DNA of 64,000 nucleotides, taken from the NCBI RefSeq assembly GCF_038446665.1, contig NZ_CP151802.1, forward strand, positions 2,852,001-2,916,000, written 5' to 3'. Made by a program: the position numbers and the translations under genes. The notes under the pieces are model-generated. The model was not told where the DNA came from. It saw nothing but the letters and a program-made list of their open reading frames with translations, and did not search any database. Positions 44,211-53,793 of this stretch are shown one piece after another (position 1 is the stretch's first letter; each line of letters starts with the position of its first letter). The stretch comes from Lysobacter sp. FW306-1B-D06B. Lineage in GTDB: Bacteria > Pseudomonadota > Gammaproteobacteria > Xanthomonadales > Xanthomonadaceae.

Positions 44211-45077
44211 TCAGCCGCTGCTGCCCGAGACCTTTCTCTGTCGTGCCTGCAAGGCCTCCTGGAACGTCCGCTTCACCGGCCCCAGCGCCTGCACGAACTC
44301 CAGTTGCTCGCCCTCCGGACCCTTGCAGTAGATCAGCGACCATCCGTCGGACTGTCCCTGGGTGATGCGGTTGGAATTGGCATCCAGCGGCGCGGCCCGG
44401 CGCTGCTGCTCGGTGGTGACGGTGATGACGCGGTTGGCCTTCACTTGCGTCATGCCGCGACGCGCGCACTCGGCTTCCAGGTCGCGGATGAAAACGTTGA
44501 AGTCGACGTCGTCGCGCAGGTAGAAGCAGATGTGCATCGATCGCGGGAACGCCGGGCTCATCAGCTCGCGCGGGTCGGCGAAGCTGTTGCCGCGTCCCAT
44601 CGGCTGGTCCGAGTCGCGGTACTGCAGCAACTCGATGACGACGTTGTCGAACTGGATGAAGCGCACGTCCAGCCGTTGCGCACCGCCGCGCAGGTCGGGA
44701 ATGCCGCGCGTGCGCGGATTGACGCCGCGCTCGCGCGCGAGGATGTCCTCGTCGGTGAGCAGCGTGTTGTGGATGCGTTCTCCCTGGAAGTCGCCGTCGC
44801 GCATCACTTCCGTGCCGCCGAGCACCTGCGTGTAGAACGCGTAGGCGCGCTCCATGTTCTGCACCGTCAGGCCGAAATGCTGGACGCCCTGCAACCTCGC
44901 ACCCAACGAACCCGCCGCAAGCGGCGCACCGGCATCGGCCTGGGCGGCGGCCGCGAGCGGCATCGCCGAGGCCGCCAGGCCCGCGAGCACGGCCGTGCCG
45001 GCACCGAGCACGACCTCGCGGCGTCCCGTGTCGATGGGGCCGGCGTCGGTCGGATGCGGTTGCGAACCTGTTTTCAT
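44211..45077 (-). CDS. Tat-exported VOC-family (glyoxalase-like) protein
   Basis: A 288-residue protein with a twin-Arg leader (TGRREVVLGAGTAVLAGLAA) and a vicinal-oxygen-chelate domain: LQGVQHFGLTVQNMERAYAF, a mid-part HICFYLRDDVDF, and FVQALGPVK near the end. Two beta-alpha-beta-beta-beta modules with possible His/Glu metal ligands are visible. Export of a VOC enzyme is less common than cytosolic location. It overlaps the ABM gene by four bases, so the two are coupled; the substrate is unknown. Confidence 0.8.
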   Translation of the reverse strand: MKTGSQPHPTDAGPIDTGRREVVLGAGTAVLAGLAASAMPLAAAAQADAGAPLAAGSLGARLQGVQHFGLTVQNMERAYAFYTQVLGGTEVMRDGDFQGERIHNTLLTDEDILARERGVNPRTRGIPDLRGGAQRLDVRFIQFDNVVIELLQYRDSDQPMGRGNSFADPRELMSPAFPRSMHICFYLRDDVDFNVFIRDLEAECARRGMTQVKANRVITVTTEQQRRAAPLDANSNRITQGQSDGWSLIYCKGPEGEQLEFVQALGPVKRTFQEALQARQRKVSGSSG

Positions 45078-45457
45078 GTGGCGTCTCCGGGCTTGGGCTC
45101 GCGGGTCGAAGGGGCCGGCACGAGGTCGGCGACAACGAAGGGAAGCACCACGTGGGCCTGGCGTTGCGCCAGCGTGTCGATCACGGCCAGGTAGTGCTGG
45201 AAGTGCGCGGTGCCGCGGTGCGCCGCCACGGCGGCCTGATCGCGGTAGAGCTCATCGAGGACGAAGCGCCCGGGTTCGGCGGAATCCTGCCAGATGTCCC
45301 AGCGCAGGTTGCCGGGCTCGGCGCGACTGGGGGCCACCATGCCGCGCAGCAATTCTTCCAGTGCGCGCGCCTGCCCGGGCTTCGCCGTCAGGATCGCCAC
45401 GATCTTCGCGCGGGCTTCCACGATATTCGCTCCGCCAAACCAGTCGTCGAGTTTCAT
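45074..45457 (-). CDS. antibiotic-biosynthesis-monooxygenase-like (ABM) protein
   Basis: A 127-residue small dimeric alpha/beta-barrel protein of the ABM/YgiN type: KIVAILTAKPGQARALEELL, EPGNLRWDIWQD, FVLDELYRDQAAVAAH. Related proteins are cofactor-free quinol or polyphenol monooxygenases. It is the first gene of a pair with the VOC protein, and that pair may extend to the molybdenum hydroxylase operon 215 bp downstream. The ATG at 45457 lacks a good ribosome site. Confidence 0.85.
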   Translation of the reverse strand: MKLDDWFGGANIVEARAKIVAILTAKPGQARALEELLRGMVAPSRAEPGNLRWDIWQDSAEPGRFVLDELYRDQAAVAAHRGTAHFQHYLAVIDTLAQRQAHVVLPFVVADLVPAPSTREPKPGDAT

Positions 45458-45714
45458 GGGTCGGGCACCACGCGCACTGCGGCGGATGCGGCGGGTCGAA
45501 CGATCCGCTCGATATCGCCCTGTCGCCAGTCTTCCCCGGCCGCGCGCAGACAGGAAAGTAAATCCTCGTGAATTCCCGTTAGCACCGGCCCGCACCCGGC
45601 TGCGCCGGCAACGGCGCGATGCGACGGCTTAACCGCGCTTGCCAAGACTTAACGCGTCGGCCTTCGCGCGCGGGCGTAGCCTCGATCCGACGACACGACC
45701 GCGAGGAACCGGCG

Positions 45715-46875
45715 ATGACGACCGCACGTGCATGCATCCTTTCCGCCGCCCTCACCGTGTGCGCCTGCTCCGGCCAGGACACACCCGCGCCCGCACAGGC
45801 GCCGATGACGGCCTCGGACCTGCCCCCTGCCCCGGCCGCGACGCCCACGGTCGGCCAGGTCGAGATCGTCGCCGCGCTCGACATCACGCCGGGCAACGTC
45901 ACGGTCTCCAAGGACGGCCGCATCTTCGCCAGCGTGCACGGCATGCGGCGCGGTCCGGTGCAGCTGATCGAGGTGACCGGGCGCAGCACCTACGCGCCGT
46001 TCCCGGACGATGCCTGGAACGCGAAGCCCGGCTCGGGCAAGGACGTCCTCAACACGCCGCACGGCGTGGTCATCGACGGGCAGGATCGGCTGTGGGTGAT
46101 CGATCACGGCAACTGGATGGACAAGCCGCAGCCGCCGAAGCTGCTGGCGTTCGACATCGCGTCGCGCAAGCTCGCCTTCCGCCACGATTTCGACAAGAAG
46201 GCCGCACCCGCGGGCCAGATCCTCCAGGACCTCGCAGTGGATGGAGAACGCGGCTTCGTGTACGTCGCCGATTGCGGGCCGGATCCGGCCATCGTCGTGG
46301 TCGACACCGGCAAGGGAACCGCGCGGCGTTTCAGCGGGCATCCATCGCTGCAGGCCGAGGACGTGGAACTGGTGGTCGAAGGCAAACCCCTGCTTTTCCC
46401 CGGCGCGAACGGCGTGATGGGCCCGGCGCGCGTGGGCATCAATCCGATCACGCTGTCGGCCGATGGCGAGACGGTCTTCTTCGGTTCGATGAACGGCACC
46501 AGCTGGTTCTCGGTTCCCGCGCGCCTGTTCCGCGAAGGCGCCAGCGACGAGGCGATCGGAAACGCCATCGCGCGCGTGGGCCCCAAGCCCTTGTCCGATG
46601 GCGCCGCGACGGATGCGGACGGCAACCACTTCATCACCAACCTGCCCGACAACGGCGTCGACATGCTGACCCGCGACGGCACGTTGCGGCCGCTGGTGCG
46701 CGACGCGCGTTTCCTGTGGACGGACAACGCGCACTTCGGCCAGGACTCGTGGCTGTACGTGGCGGTGAACCAGCTGCACCGCAATCCGATCTTCACCGGC
46801 GCGGAGGATCGCGGCGTGCCGCCGTACCTGATCGCCCGCGTGTGGACGGGCACGCGCGGGCTGCCCGGGCGCTGA
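45715..46875 (+). CDS. Yellow/major-royal-jelly-family lipoprotein
   Basis: A 386-residue exported protein. A lipoprotein-like signal ends TVCACSG (Cys19 probably lipidated). A linker rich in Pro/Ala is followed by a six-bladed propeller of the L-dopachrome-tautomerase-related (MRJP/Yellow) family: TPHGVVIDGQDRLWVIDHG, QDLAVDGERGFVYVADCG, NPITLSADGETVFFGSMNGT. The family's enzymatic role in bacteria is unproven. GAGGAACC precedes the ATG. It is divergent from the ABM-VOC pair. Confidence 0.85.
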   Translation: MTTARACILSAALTVCACSGQDTPAPAQAPMTASDLPPAPAATPTVGQVEIVAALDITPGNVTVSKDGRIFASVHGMRRGPVQLIEVTGRSTYAPFPDDAWNAKPGSGKDVLNTPHGVVIDGQDRLWVIDHGNWMDKPQPPKLLAFDIASRKLAFRHDFDKKAAPAGQILQDLAVDGERGFVYVADCGPDPAIVVVDTGKGTARRFSGHPSLQAEDVELVVEGKPLLFPGANGVMGPARVGINPITLSADGETVFFGSMNGTSWFSVPARLFREGASDEAIGNAIARVGPKPLSDGAATDADGNHFITNLPDNGVDMLTRDGTLRPLVRDARFLWTDNAHFGQDSWLYVAVNQLHRNPIFTGAEDRGVPPYLIARVWTGTRGLPGR

Positions 46876-47022
46876 TCGACGACGAGCCGGTTCCTCCCGC
46901 CGCATGCCGCATCACCTGCGCACGCGGCCCTCCGACGCGCGGCGACGACGCCACGACGCATCGCACGCGATGATGCACGCGCGCCCTCCCCGCGCGGCCC
47001 GGGCGCCACCACGGAGGAAGTC

Positions 47023-48849
47023 ATGGCAGTGGAATCGACGACGAACGACCCGCTGATCCAGGCGGTCACCCTGCTCGGCGCCGCGGTCATCATGGTGCCG
47101 CTGTTCCGAAGGCTGGGACTGGGCTCCGTGCTGGGCTATCTGGTCGCGGGCCTGATCGTGGGGCCTTTCGGCCTGGCCTGGTTCACCGAACCGGAGGCGA
47201 TCCTCCACATCGCGGAACTGGGCGTGGTGATGTTCCTGTTCGTCGTGGGGCTGGAGATGCGCCCCTCGCACCTGTGGAGCCTGCGTCGCGACATCTTCGG
47301 TCTGGGAACGCTGCAGATCGTCACCTGCTCGGTCGCGCTCACCGCCGTCGGCATGGCATTGGGCTGGCCGTTCACCGTGGCCTTCATCGGCGCGATGGGC
47401 TTCGTGCTCACCTCCACCGCCATCGTGATGCAGTTGCTGTCGGAGCGCGGCGACCTGGCGCGGCCCAACGGCCAGCGCATCGTGTCGGTGTTGTTGCTGG
47501 AAGACCTGCTCATCGTTCCGCTGCTGGCGATGGTGGCGTGGATGGCGCCGGCGCACGAGACGGCCGACGCGTCGCCGCGCTGGGTGTCGATACTCGGCGG
47601 CGTGGCCGCGCTGCTGGCGTTGCTCGCAGCCGGACGCTGGCTGCTCAATCCCCTGTTCCGCATCCTCGCCGGCAGCCGCGCGCGCGAGGTGCTCACCGCG
47701 GGCGCGCTGCTGGTGGTGCTCGGCGCCGCGTTGCTGATGCAGGCCGGCGGTCTGTCGATGGCCATGGGCGCGTTCATCGCCGGCGTGCTGCTGGCGGAGT
47801 CCAGTTTCCGACATCAACTCGAAGCCGACATCGAACCCTTCCGCGGCATCCTGCTCGGCCTGTTCTTCCTCGGCGTGGGCATGGCGCTGGACCTGTCGGT
47901 CGTGCGCGCGGACTGGCGCATCGTCGTCACCGGCGTGCTGGCGATGATGGCGACCAAGGGCGTGTGCATCTACCTGGTCGCGCGCGTGTTGCGCAGCGGC
48001 CATGGCGAGGCGATGGATCGCGCATCGTTGATGGCCCAGGGCGGCGAATTCGCCTTCGTCCTGTACGCCACGGCCGCCCATGCGGGGGTCATCGCTACGC
48101 AGGCGAACGCGAGACTCACCGCGATCGTCGTGCTGTCCATGGCGCTGACGCCGCTGGTGACGCTGCTGGTGCGACGCCTGGTGCCCGCATGCCGGCCGCA
48201 GGTGCTGGCCGGGCTCGACCGCGCCGTCGGCCTGTCCGGCAGCGCGCTGATGATCGGCTTCGGCCGGTTCGGCCAGGTCGTCAGCCAGTCGCTGCTGGCG
48301 CGCGACGTGGACGTCACCATCATCGACACCGACGTGGAGATGATCCAGGCCGCGTCGGATTTCGGCTTCAAGATCTACTACGGCGACGGCACGCGACTGG
48401 ACGTGCTGCAGGCCGCCGGCGCCGATCACGCCAGGGTGATCGCGGTGTGCGTGGACGATTGCCAGGCGGCGAACGACATCGTGGACCTGTGCAAGGCGCA
48501 GTTCCCGCAGGCTTCGCTCATGGTGCGTGCCTACGACCGCGAGCACGCCTGGCACCTGGCCGGCGAAGGCGTCACGCTGCATGTGCGCGAGACGTTCGAG
48601 TCCGCGTTGGCCTTCGGCACGTTGATGCTTCGCGAACTGGGCCTCACGCCAACCGATGCCGAGCGCATCGCCCGCGATGTGCGCGTTCGCGACGCCGATC
48701 GCTTTGCCTACGAGCTGGCCGGCGGCGACTGGGTCAGCGGCGCGGTCATGAGTTTCAGCAAGCCGCAACCCACGCCGCTGACACCGCCGCGACGCGAAAG
48801 CCGTGCGCTGAACGAGGCCGCGGAGGTCGCGACCCGCGCCAGGACCTAG
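47023..48849 (+). CDS. Kef-type K+/H+ antiporter with RCK domain
   Basis: A 608-residue CPA2 antiporter. Twelve or so membrane helices (LGYLVAGLIVGPFG, MFLFVVGLEMRP) are followed by an RCK/TrkA-N NAD-binding domain from about residue 410 (ALMIGFGRFGQVVSQSLLAR, GDGTRLDVLQAAGA). This is the KefB/KefC layout for potassium efflux under electrophile stress. No KefF/KefG-type ancillary gene is next to it, though a DJ-1 family gene follows. GGAGG precedes the ATG. Confidence 0.93.
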   Translation: MAVESTTNDPLIQAVTLLGAAVIMVPLFRRLGLGSVLGYLVAGLIVGPFGLAWFTEPEAILHIAELGVVMFLFVVGLEMRPSHLWSLRRDIFGLGTLQIVTCSVALTAVGMALGWPFTVAFIGAMGFVLTSTAIVMQLLSERGDLARPNGQRIVSVLLLEDLLIVPLLAMVAWMAPAHETADASPRWVSILGGVAALLALLAAGRWLLNPLFRILAGSRAREVLTAGALLVVLGAALLMQAGGLSMAMGAFIAGVLLAESSFRHQLEADIEPFRGILLGLFFLGVGMALDLSVVRADWRIVVTGVLAMMATKGVCIYLVARVLRSGHGEAMDRASLMAQGGEFAFVLYATAAHAGVIATQANARLTAIVVLSMALTPLVTLLVRRLVPACRPQVLAGLDRAVGLSGSALMIGFGRFGQVVSQSLLARDVDVTIIDTDVEMIQAASDFGFKIYYGDGTRLDVLQAAGADHARVIAVCVDDCQAANDIVDLCKAQFPQASLMVRAYDREHAWHLAGEGVTLHVRETFESALAFGTLMLRELGLTPTDAERIARDVRVRDADRFAYELAGGDWVSGAVMSFSKPQPTPLTPPRRESRALNEAAEVATRART

Positions 48850-48954
48850 GCCGCGACCTTCACGCCAACCCGCGCGATTTCACCGCGTTTTACGAGCGTC
48901 CGCGACATCGCCCGTGGTACCAAATGCGTCTGGCTCCGGCACGGGAGAACGGCC

Positions 48955-49629
48955 ATGCGCGTGAAGTACGTCCTGTGTGTTTCCACCAACGCCGGCACCA
49001 TCGGCCCGAACAACCGCCATACCGGATTCTTTTTCCCGGAGATCGCACATCCCTTCGAGGTGCTCGATCAGGCCGGCATCGCGATGGAGTTCGCATCGCC
49101 CAAGGGCGGCAAGCCACCGCAGGACGGTTTCGACGAAAAGGATGCCGTGCAGGTCGCGTTCTCCAACAGCGCAGCGTACCGGCGACTGGCCCACAGCCGG
49201 CCGCTTCGCGACGTGGACGTGCTCGACTACGACGCGATCTTCTTTCCCGGCGGGCTGGGGCCGCTGGTGGACATCGCGACCGACCCGGAGGTGAAGAAGG
49301 CGGTCATGCGCGCCTGGAACGGCGGGAAGATCGTGTCGGCCGTGTGCCACGGGCCGGTCGCCTTCCTCGGCGCCACGCTCGACGACGGCACGCCGCTCGT
49401 TCGCGGGCGCAAGCTGACATCGTTCTCCACCGCCGAGGAAGACGGCTACGCCCGCGCCGACGTGCCGTTCGATCTGGAAGGCGCGCTGCGCGAGGCGGGC
49501 GCCGAACATTCCTCTGCCCCGCCGTGGCAGCCCAAGCTGGTCGTCGACGGCCGATTGATCACGGGCCAGAACCCGGCCTCCGGCACGCTGGTGGGCGAAG
49601 CGCTCGTGGACGCGTTGAAGCGCGCGTGA
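48955..49629 (+). CDS. DJ-1/PfpI (Hsp31-like) protein
   Basis: A 224-residue DJ-1/PfpI superfamily protein with the nucleophilic elbow AVCHGPVAFLG (catalytic Cys), upstream FFPGGLGPLVD, and LTSFSTAEE. Relatives act as glutathione-independent glyoxalases or deglycases. GGGAGA lies before the ATG. The position after a Kef antiporter and before an old-yellow-enzyme gene fits a reactive-carbonyl or electrophile defence group (inference). Confidence 0.9.
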   Translation: MRVKYVLCVSTNAGTIGPNNRHTGFFFPEIAHPFEVLDQAGIAMEFASPKGGKPPQDGFDEKDAVQVAFSNSAAYRRLAHSRPLRDVDVLDYDAIFFPGGLGPLVDIATDPEVKKAVMRAWNGGKIVSAVCHGPVAFLGATLDDGTPLVRGRKLTSFSTAEEDGYARADVPFDLEGALREAGAEHSSAPPWQPKLVVDGRLITGQNPASGTLVGEALVDALKRA

Positions 49630-49703
49630 GCATGCCGCGCCCGCCCGGGCCTGCGCCCGGACGGACGGCATCGTGTGGCACACGGTGAGAAGGAGACGCA
49701 GCC

Positions 49704-50774
49704 GTGCCGTGCTCCAGTCTGTTCGAACCGATCCGAATCGGCGGGCTGGAGCTCGCCAACCGGCTCGCCGTCGGGCCGATGCACCAGTTCTCCGCCGAGA
49801 ACGGCTGCATGAGCGATTGGCACCTCATCCACCTGGGGCATCTGGCGTTTTCCGGCGCGGGCGTGCTGATCATCGAAACCACGGCGGTGCTGCCGGAGGG
49901 ACGCACGACACCCGCCGACGTCGGGCTGTGGAACGATCAGACGCAATCGGCGCTGTGCCTGACGATCGAGAGCATCCGCCGCTGGTGCGACGTGCCGATC
50001 GCGGTCGAACTCGGCCACGCCGGGCGACGCGGCTCCACCGAAGTGCCGTGGCTCGGTGGCGGACCCATCGCCCCTGGCACGGGACGGGACTGGCGCACGG
50101 TCGCGCCGTCCGCACTGCCCTTCCAGAGCGGACAGACGCCGCCGCGGGCGCTGGATCGCCTCGATCTCCAGCGCATCCGCGAAGGCTTCGCCAACGCGGC
50201 CGCGCGTGCGTCGCGGGCGGGCATCGATGCGATCCAGCTCCACGCCGGCGACGGACAGCTGCTGCATCAGTTCCTGTCGCCGCGATCCAATCGGCGCGAC
50301 GATGCCTACGGCGGCAGCCTGCACAACCGCATGCGGTTTCCATTGGAGGTGTTCGAAGCCGTGCGCAATGCGCTGCCGGCCCGGTGCCCGGTGACGGTGC
50401 GGATTCCCGCCTACGACGGCGCGGGAAACGGTTGGTCGATCGAGCAGGCCGTCGTCCTGGCACAAGCGCTGGAAGCACGCGGTTGCGATGGCTTCCAGGT
50501 CTGCACCGGGGGCCTGCTCGCGCAACCGGCGCCCACGCGTGCGCGTGAAATGGCGGCGGTGCGGCGGGTGAAGCGCTCCATCGACACGCCGGTGATCCTC
50601 GCCGTCGCCGAGCCCGACTTCGAGCGCGTGGAAGCCCTGGTCACGGACGGTCATGCCGACGTGGTCGCGCTGACCCGCACCCTCGTCGAATCCCCGCGCT
50701 GGCCCTGGCACGCCGCGCGATCCCTGCATGGCGCGGTCGCCCGGCCGATTCAGTACCGGTACCTCGCCGGCTGA
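49704..50774 (+). CDS. NADH:flavin oxidoreductase (old yellow enzyme family)
   Basis: A 356-residue FMN-dependent TIM-barrel enzyme of the NADH:flavin oxidoreductase/OYE family: GLELANRLAVGPMHQFSAEN, VELGHAGRRGS, IQLHAGDGQLLHQFLSP and NRRDDAYGGS, as in the YqjM-like class. It reduces activated C=C bonds such as enals or enones. The start is GTG at 49704, preceded by AGGAGA. It belongs to the electrophile-defence-like group with Kef and DJ-1. Confidence 0.92.
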   Translation: MPCSSLFEPIRIGGLELANRLAVGPMHQFSAENGCMSDWHLIHLGHLAFSGAGVLIIETTAVLPEGRTTPADVGLWNDQTQSALCLTIESIRRWCDVPIAVELGHAGRRGSTEVPWLGGGPIAPGTGRDWRTVAPSALPFQSGQTPPRALDRLDLQRIREGFANAAARASRAGIDAIQLHAGDGQLLHQFLSPRSNRRDDAYGGSLHNRMRFPLEVFEAVRNALPARCPVTVRIPAYDGAGNGWSIEQAVVLAQALEARGCDGFQVCTGGLLAQPAPTRAREMAAVRRVKRSIDTPVILAVAEPDFERVEALVTDGHADVVALTRTLVESPRWPWHAARSLHGAVARPIQYRYLAG

Positions 50775-50863
50775 TGCCCCGGGACCGCGCCCAGCGCGCC
50801 TCGGGCGCGCGCGGCGCCAAGCGCCTAGAATGCGCGCTCCGTTATCGCCCAAGGCATCCCCAC

Positions 50864-51421
50864 ATGGCGCTCAAGGCGACCGTGGTCAAGGCCGAGCTTC
50901 AGCTCAGTGACCTGGACCGGCACCATTACGCAACCTATCCCCTCACCCTCGCCCAGCACCCGTCGGAGACCGACCAGCGGCTGATGGTGCGGGTGGTCGC
51001 CTACGCGCTGTTCGCCAGCGAACGCCTGGAATTCGGCAAGGGCCTGAGCACCGACGACGAACCCGATCTCTGGCGCCGCGATTACACCGGCGACATCGAG
51101 CTGTGGATCGACCTCGGCCAGCCTGACGACTCGCGTATCCGCAAGGCCTGCGGTCGCGCGCGCCAGGTCGTCGTGGTCAATTACGGCGGCCGCGCCGCCG
51201 ACCTGTGGTGGGACAAGAACGCCGCCGTGTTGACGCGCCTGGGCAACCTCACCGTGATCGACATCGATGCGGCGGCCGTGGACGCCCTGGCCGCGATGAT
51301 CGAACGCAGCATGCGCCTCAACGCCATCATCCAGGACGGCGAGTTGCAGGTGATGGGCGACACCGGCACGGTCGCATTGCGTCCGCGCACGCGCATGGCG
51401 CCGGCCGCACAGGCAGCCTGA
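50864..51421 (+). CDS. yaeQ: YaeQ family protein
   Basis: A 185-residue YaeQ protein, the usual length: ALKATVVKAELQLSDLDRHH, the ETDQRLMVRVVAYALFA and PDLWRRDYTGDIELWIDLGQ blocks. It has a PD-(D/E)XK-like fold and no established role; the E. coli member was linked to suppression of RfaH loss. There are 15 bases between its stop and the next gene. Confidence 0.95.
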   Translation: MALKATVVKAELQLSDLDRHHYATYPLTLAQHPSETDQRLMVRVVAYALFASERLEFGKGLSTDDEPDLWRRDYTGDIELWIDLGQPDDSRIRKACGRARQVVVVNYGGRAADLWWDKNAAVLTRLGNLTVIDIDAAAVDALAAMIERSMRLNAIIQDGELQVMGDTGTVALRPRTRMAPAAQAA

Positions 51422-51436
51422 TCGCACAGGTTCGGC

Positions 51437-52627
51437 ATGAGCGGGCATTTCGACGTACTGATCGTGGGTGGCGGCGCCGCGGGACTGATGTGCGCGTTGA
51501 CCGCCGGTCGGCGCGGCAAGCGCGTGCTCGTGGTCGAACACGCCAACCGCGTCGGCAAGAAGATCCTCATGTCCGGCGGCGGTCGCTGCAATTTCACCAA
51601 CACCGGCGCCACGCCCGCCAACTACCTCTCGGCCAACCCGCATTTCTGCAAGTCGGCGCTGGCGCGCTACACGCCGTGGCACTTCATCGAGATGGTCGAG
51701 CGCCACGGCATCGCCTATCACGAAAAGGAACTGGGCCAGCTGTTCTGCGATGTCTCGTCCAAGCTCATCGTGAAGATGCTGCTGGACGAATGCGCCGATG
51801 CCGGCGTGCGCGTGGAGACCAGTTGCAGCATCGAGCGCGTCAGCCACGGCGACAGCGAGGAAGCCCGCTTCCGCCTGCACACCAGCCACGGTGCGTTTTC
51901 CGCGCCATCGCTGGTGGTGGCCAGCGGCGGGCTGTCGATCCCGAGCATGGGCGCGACCGGCTTCGGCTACGAACTGGCGCGCCGCTTCGGCCACGCCGTG
52001 CTGCCCACGCGCGCGGGGCTCGTCCCGCTCACGCTCAGCGGCAAGCATCAGGAACGCCTGGCCGATCTGAGCGGCGTCGCGCTGCCGGTCACCGCGCACT
52101 GCAACGGCGCGAGTTTCAGCAATTACATGCTGATCACGCACCGCGGCGTCAGCGGCCCGTCGATCCTGCAGATCTCCTCGTTCTGGCAGCCCGGTGACGA
52201 TCTGCGCCTGGACCTGTTGCCCGGCCAGGATGCACTGGAAGCGTTGCAGCAATGGCAGCGTGAACGGCCGTCCGCGGAGCTCAAGACCGTGCTCGGCGAC
52301 GTCATGCCCAAGCGCTTCGCTCAGCGACTGTGCGAACACTGGCTGCCCAATCGGCCGATGAAGCAGTACAACGCGCCGCAGCTGCGCGAGATCGCGCAGG
52401 TGTTGAGCGACTGGTCGCTGGTGGCCAGCGGCACCGAAGGCTACCGCACCGCCGAAGTGACCCTGGGCGGTGTCGATACCGATGAAGTGTCATCGAGCAC
52501 CATGCAATCCAGGCGTGTGCCGGGGCTGTATTTCATCGGCGAAGTCATCGACGTCACCGGCTGGCTCGGCGGTTACAACTTCCAGTGGGCCTGGGCTTCG
52601 GGGCACGCCGCCGGTAACGCGGTGTAG
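51437..52627 (+). CDS. BaiN/YhiN-type NAD(P)/FAD flavoprotein
   Basis: A 396-residue flavoprotein of the HI0933/YhiN/BaiN family. It has the FAD loop VGGGAAGLMCALTAG, KKILMSGGGRCNFTNTGATP, an internal VVASGGLSIPSMGATGFGY, and the C-terminal VIDVTGWLGGYNFQWAWASG. The gut homologue BaiN reduces bile-acid enones; the general cellular function is unknown. Probably co-transcribed with yaeQ. Confidence 0.93.
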   Translation: MSGHFDVLIVGGGAAGLMCALTAGRRGKRVLVVEHANRVGKKILMSGGGRCNFTNTGATPANYLSANPHFCKSALARYTPWHFIEMVERHGIAYHEKELGQLFCDVSSKLIVKMLLDECADAGVRVETSCSIERVSHGDSEEARFRLHTSHGAFSAPSLVVASGGLSIPSMGATGFGYELARRFGHAVLPTRAGLVPLTLSGKHQERLADLSGVALPVTAHCNGASFSNYMLITHRGVSGPSILQISSFWQPGDDLRLDLLPGQDALEALQQWQRERPSAELKTVLGDVMPKRFAQRLCEHWLPNRPMKQYNAPQLREIAQVLSDWSLVASGTEGYRTAEVTLGGVDTDEVSSSTMQSRRVPGLYFIGEVIDVTGWLGGYNFQWAWASGHAAGNAV

Positions 52628-52674
52628 CGTCCCCGGCCTGTTCTCGCGAACTGAGCAGCCAATGACGAAGCAGC

Positions 52675-52698
52675 CCTTCTCCGATTCACGGGAGAAGG
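52675..52698. terminator. hairpin between convergent genes
   Basis: CCTTCTCC / GGAGAAGG form a perfect 8-bp stem with an eight-base loop, 48 bases after the flavoprotein stop and before the convergent gene ending at 52784. There is no T-run. Confidence 0.4.
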
Positions 52699-52783
52699 AG
52701 CCGGCAGGCAGATGCGGGCCAACGCGCAGGCTTGCTCGAATGGATCAGCACGCCCTCCCCTCACCGCAAGCGGGAGAGGCGCG

Positions 52784-53626
52784 TCATTTGGGGAACAACA
52801 GCGTGAAGGTGAAACGCAGGCCCCACTCCGGCCCGCCCGGCGGTTGGTCAAGGTAAGCGCGCACGCCTCCCTGGTAGCTGACGCGCTGGTTCCCGATCTT
52901 CGAGACCTTGCTGTAGAACACGTTGAGCGGCACGGTCCATTGCTCCGCTTCCCAATCGTAGGTCGACTCGAAGCTGGCGCCGAGCGTGCGCCCCTGCCCC
53001 ATGCCGCGACTGACGAACGGCTGCAGGAAGGTGGAATTGATGTCGGCACGGTCGCTGCCGCCGGCGACATCGACGATGTGGTTGACCAGCGCGCCGTACG
53101 TCCACGCGCCTTCCTGCTTGAGCACAACGAAGGTCGGGCCCAAGCCCCACGTATCGGCGCCCAGGTCGTCGCTGCCGGTGGGAATCAGCATCGCAGGACC
53201 CACGCCCCACGTCAGGCCGGATGCGCCGGGTTTCTTCGGCGAAAAGAAGAAGCTCTGCGTGATGTCGCCGATGCCGGTCTGGTTGTCGCCGGGGATGGCA
53301 TCGCGCTGGTGGATCACCGGCAGGATCGTGCGCGAGATGACGTTCCAGTGCTCGGAGATCGAGAATGGCGCCACCGGCTGTATGTTCATCAGATGGCGTT
53401 GCCCGTCCTCGCCGAACGTCTCGTCGTAGTTGTACTGGAACGGCACGCTGATCAGTGCCGCCACGGGATTGGACAGCGCCTTGGCCAGTTCGTCGGCGTC
53501 ATGCTGCTGCGCCGACGCGGCGGCGGACGGCAGAAAAACCAGGCACGCAGCGAGCATCCGCGCGGATATGCGGGCGCGCGTGTTGGATTCGAAGGAATGG
53601 TCGCGCTGCGTTGCTCTCGATCCCAT
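52784..53626 (-). CDS. outer-membrane transporter-like beta-barrel protein
   Basis: A 280-residue exported protein. A signal-like segment (MLAACLVFLPSAAASA) lies after a 23-residue basic leader if ATG 53626 is used. The mature part has many amphipathic strands with VPFQYNYDETFG, GIGDITQSFFFSPKKPG and the C-terminal FTFTLLFPK. It resembles the 'transporter' (neuromedin-U-like/MetA-pathway phenol-degradation) barrel family common in proteobacteria. It does not end in Phe. Substrate unknown. Confidence 0.75.
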   Translation of the reverse strand: MGSRATQRDHSFESNTRARISARMLAACLVFLPSAAASAQQHDADELAKALSNPVAALISVPFQYNYDETFGEDGQRHLMNIQPVAPFSISEHWNVISRTILPVIHQRDAIPGDNQTGIGDITQSFFFSPKKPGASGLTWGVGPAMLIPTGSDDLGADTWGLGPTFVVLKQEGAWTYGALVNHIVDVAGGSDRADINSTFLQPFVSRGMGQGRTLGASFESTYDWEAEQWTVPLNVFYSKVSKIGNQRVSYQGGVRAYLDQPPGGPEWGLRFTFTLLFPK

Positions 53627-53793
53627 CACAGCGCCCCAGGCAATGCGTCGTGGGCGCAGGCTGAGGGCGGGCCGGTGAGCGCGCGGTGAAATGCAGGCAA
53701 GGCCGGCCGGCGCCATGGTGGGAGACGGCACCATGACGTCCGGACCGGCCGCCGCTTGTTCAGATCGGCATGGCCGACCTGTGTGCACCGCGA

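Noticed and set aside
46912..48768. 618-codon minus-strand frame over the Kef antiporter
   Set aside because: His/Gln/Arg-rich shadow of a gene with clear membrane helices and an RCK domain.
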